This document shows positions 42,364 through 42,542 of a stretch of 42,542 nt of DNA, piece after piece. This stretch comes from Bifidobacteriaceae bacterium (GTDB lineage: Bacteria; Actinomycetota; Actinomycetes; Actinomycetales; Bifidobacteriaceae), in assembly GCA_022649925.1 (NCBI GenBank), contig JALCOX010000008.1, forward strand, positions 1 to 42,542, read 5' to 3'. The position numbers and the translations under genes are program-made. The notes below the pieces were generated by a model. That model was not told where the DNA came from. It searched no databases and saw only the letters and a program-made list of their open reading frames with translations. The first letter of the stretch is position 1. Each line of letters starts with the position of its first letter.

Positions 42364-42542
42364 GTGCCTCGTGATGCAGCATTTCTTTTGACCGATCTTG
42401 ACGACGCCCAGCGGCGTGCCGCCAGTGCCCTCGACGGGCCTGTGCGCATTACCGCAGTCGCAGGAGCGGGTAAAACTCGTACCATTACACGCCGCATTGC
42501 TTACGGGTGTGCGAGCGGAAAGTGGGATCCCGAAAAAACCGT
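42364..42542 (+). CDS. UvrD/PcrA-like superfamily 1 helicase, 5' part only
   Basis: Only the first ~59 residues are present; the frame runs off the right edge. MPRDAAFLLTDLDDAQRRAASALDGPVRITAVAGAGKTRTITRRIAYGCASGKWDP shows the Q-motif (DDAQRRAA) and Walker A (AVAGAGKTRTI) of UvrD-family helicases, followed by the TRRIAYG helix. The GTG start at 42364 is 6 nt after GACAAT, consistent with a leaderless mRNA. In actinomycetes this position is typical of AdnA/UvrD2-type ATPases, but the subgroup cannot be set from this fragment. It was not in the ORF track because it is truncated. Confidence 0.88.
   Translation, partial: MPRDAAFLLTDLDDAQRRAASALDGPVRITAVAGAGKTRTITRRIAYGCASGKWDPEKT

Overview
This 42.5 kb window looks like chromosomal DNA from an actinomycete (Actinomycetota) of moderate-to-high GC. 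The evidence is an ileS gene preceded by a translational T-box with a very short Stem I, a eukaryote-like (type 2) IleS, a DUF3107 gene beside a phosphotransferase-like gene and a UvrD-like helicase, many apparently leaderless genes (TANNNT box, 6-7 nt, then ATG/GTG), and formate-dependent purine synthesis through PurT. Bifidobacteriaceae or a close relative is my best guess; it is an inference from gene content, not a search result.

Layout. (1) 1-11 kb: de novo purine biosynthesis. purE(partial)-purK run rightward and converge on a leftward series purT-purC-purS-purQ-purL-purF-purM-purD, with several start/stop overlaps. Together they cover PRPP to SAICAR; purB and purH are not in the window. 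The convergent gap holds an unusual 20-bp-period inverted repeat element and a long homopurine tract. (2) 11-19.5 kb: a GT4 glycosyltransferase, a second repeat element of the same design, a sugE/gdx-type SMR exporter behind a structured leader with an intrinsic terminator, a GNAT acetyltransferase, an SPFH-domain membrane protein followed by a ribbon-helix-helix regulator, a membrane-fused spermidine-synthase-like protein, a CBS-domain protein, and xseA-xseB (exonuclease VII). (3) 19.5-24.3 kb: one 1571-aa protein fusing two BadF/HgdC-type activase ATPases to dehydratase-like (HgdB/DUF2229) segments, closed by a clear terminator. (4) 24.3-28.3 kb: a WxL surface locus: small WxL protein, membrane-anchored DUF916-type WxL-interacting protein, and an LRR protein with a C-terminal WxL-like domain. 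(5) 28.4-33.7 kb: accessory genes: serine hydrolase, PIN toxin with antitoxin, isochorismatase-like hydrolase, and a PadR-DUF1048-ABC ATPase-ABC permease operon with an operator-like dyad. (6) 33.7-42.5 kb: T-box and ileS, a 500-bp spacer rich in repeats and inverted repeats, dapF, VKOR, a PHP phosphoesterase, DUF3107, a phosphotransferase-like protein with swapped metal-ligand residues, and the start of a UvrD-like helicase.

The items most worth a second look are the paired 20-bp-period inverted repeat elements in two convergent gaps, the structured attenuator-like leader of the SMR exporter, the WxL locus, the perfect 17-bp inverted repeat upstream of dapF, the leaderless promoter architecture, and the Asn/Asp swap in the phosphotransferase-like protein. 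No tRNA, rRNA, CRISPR array, insertion sequence or prophage was seen.
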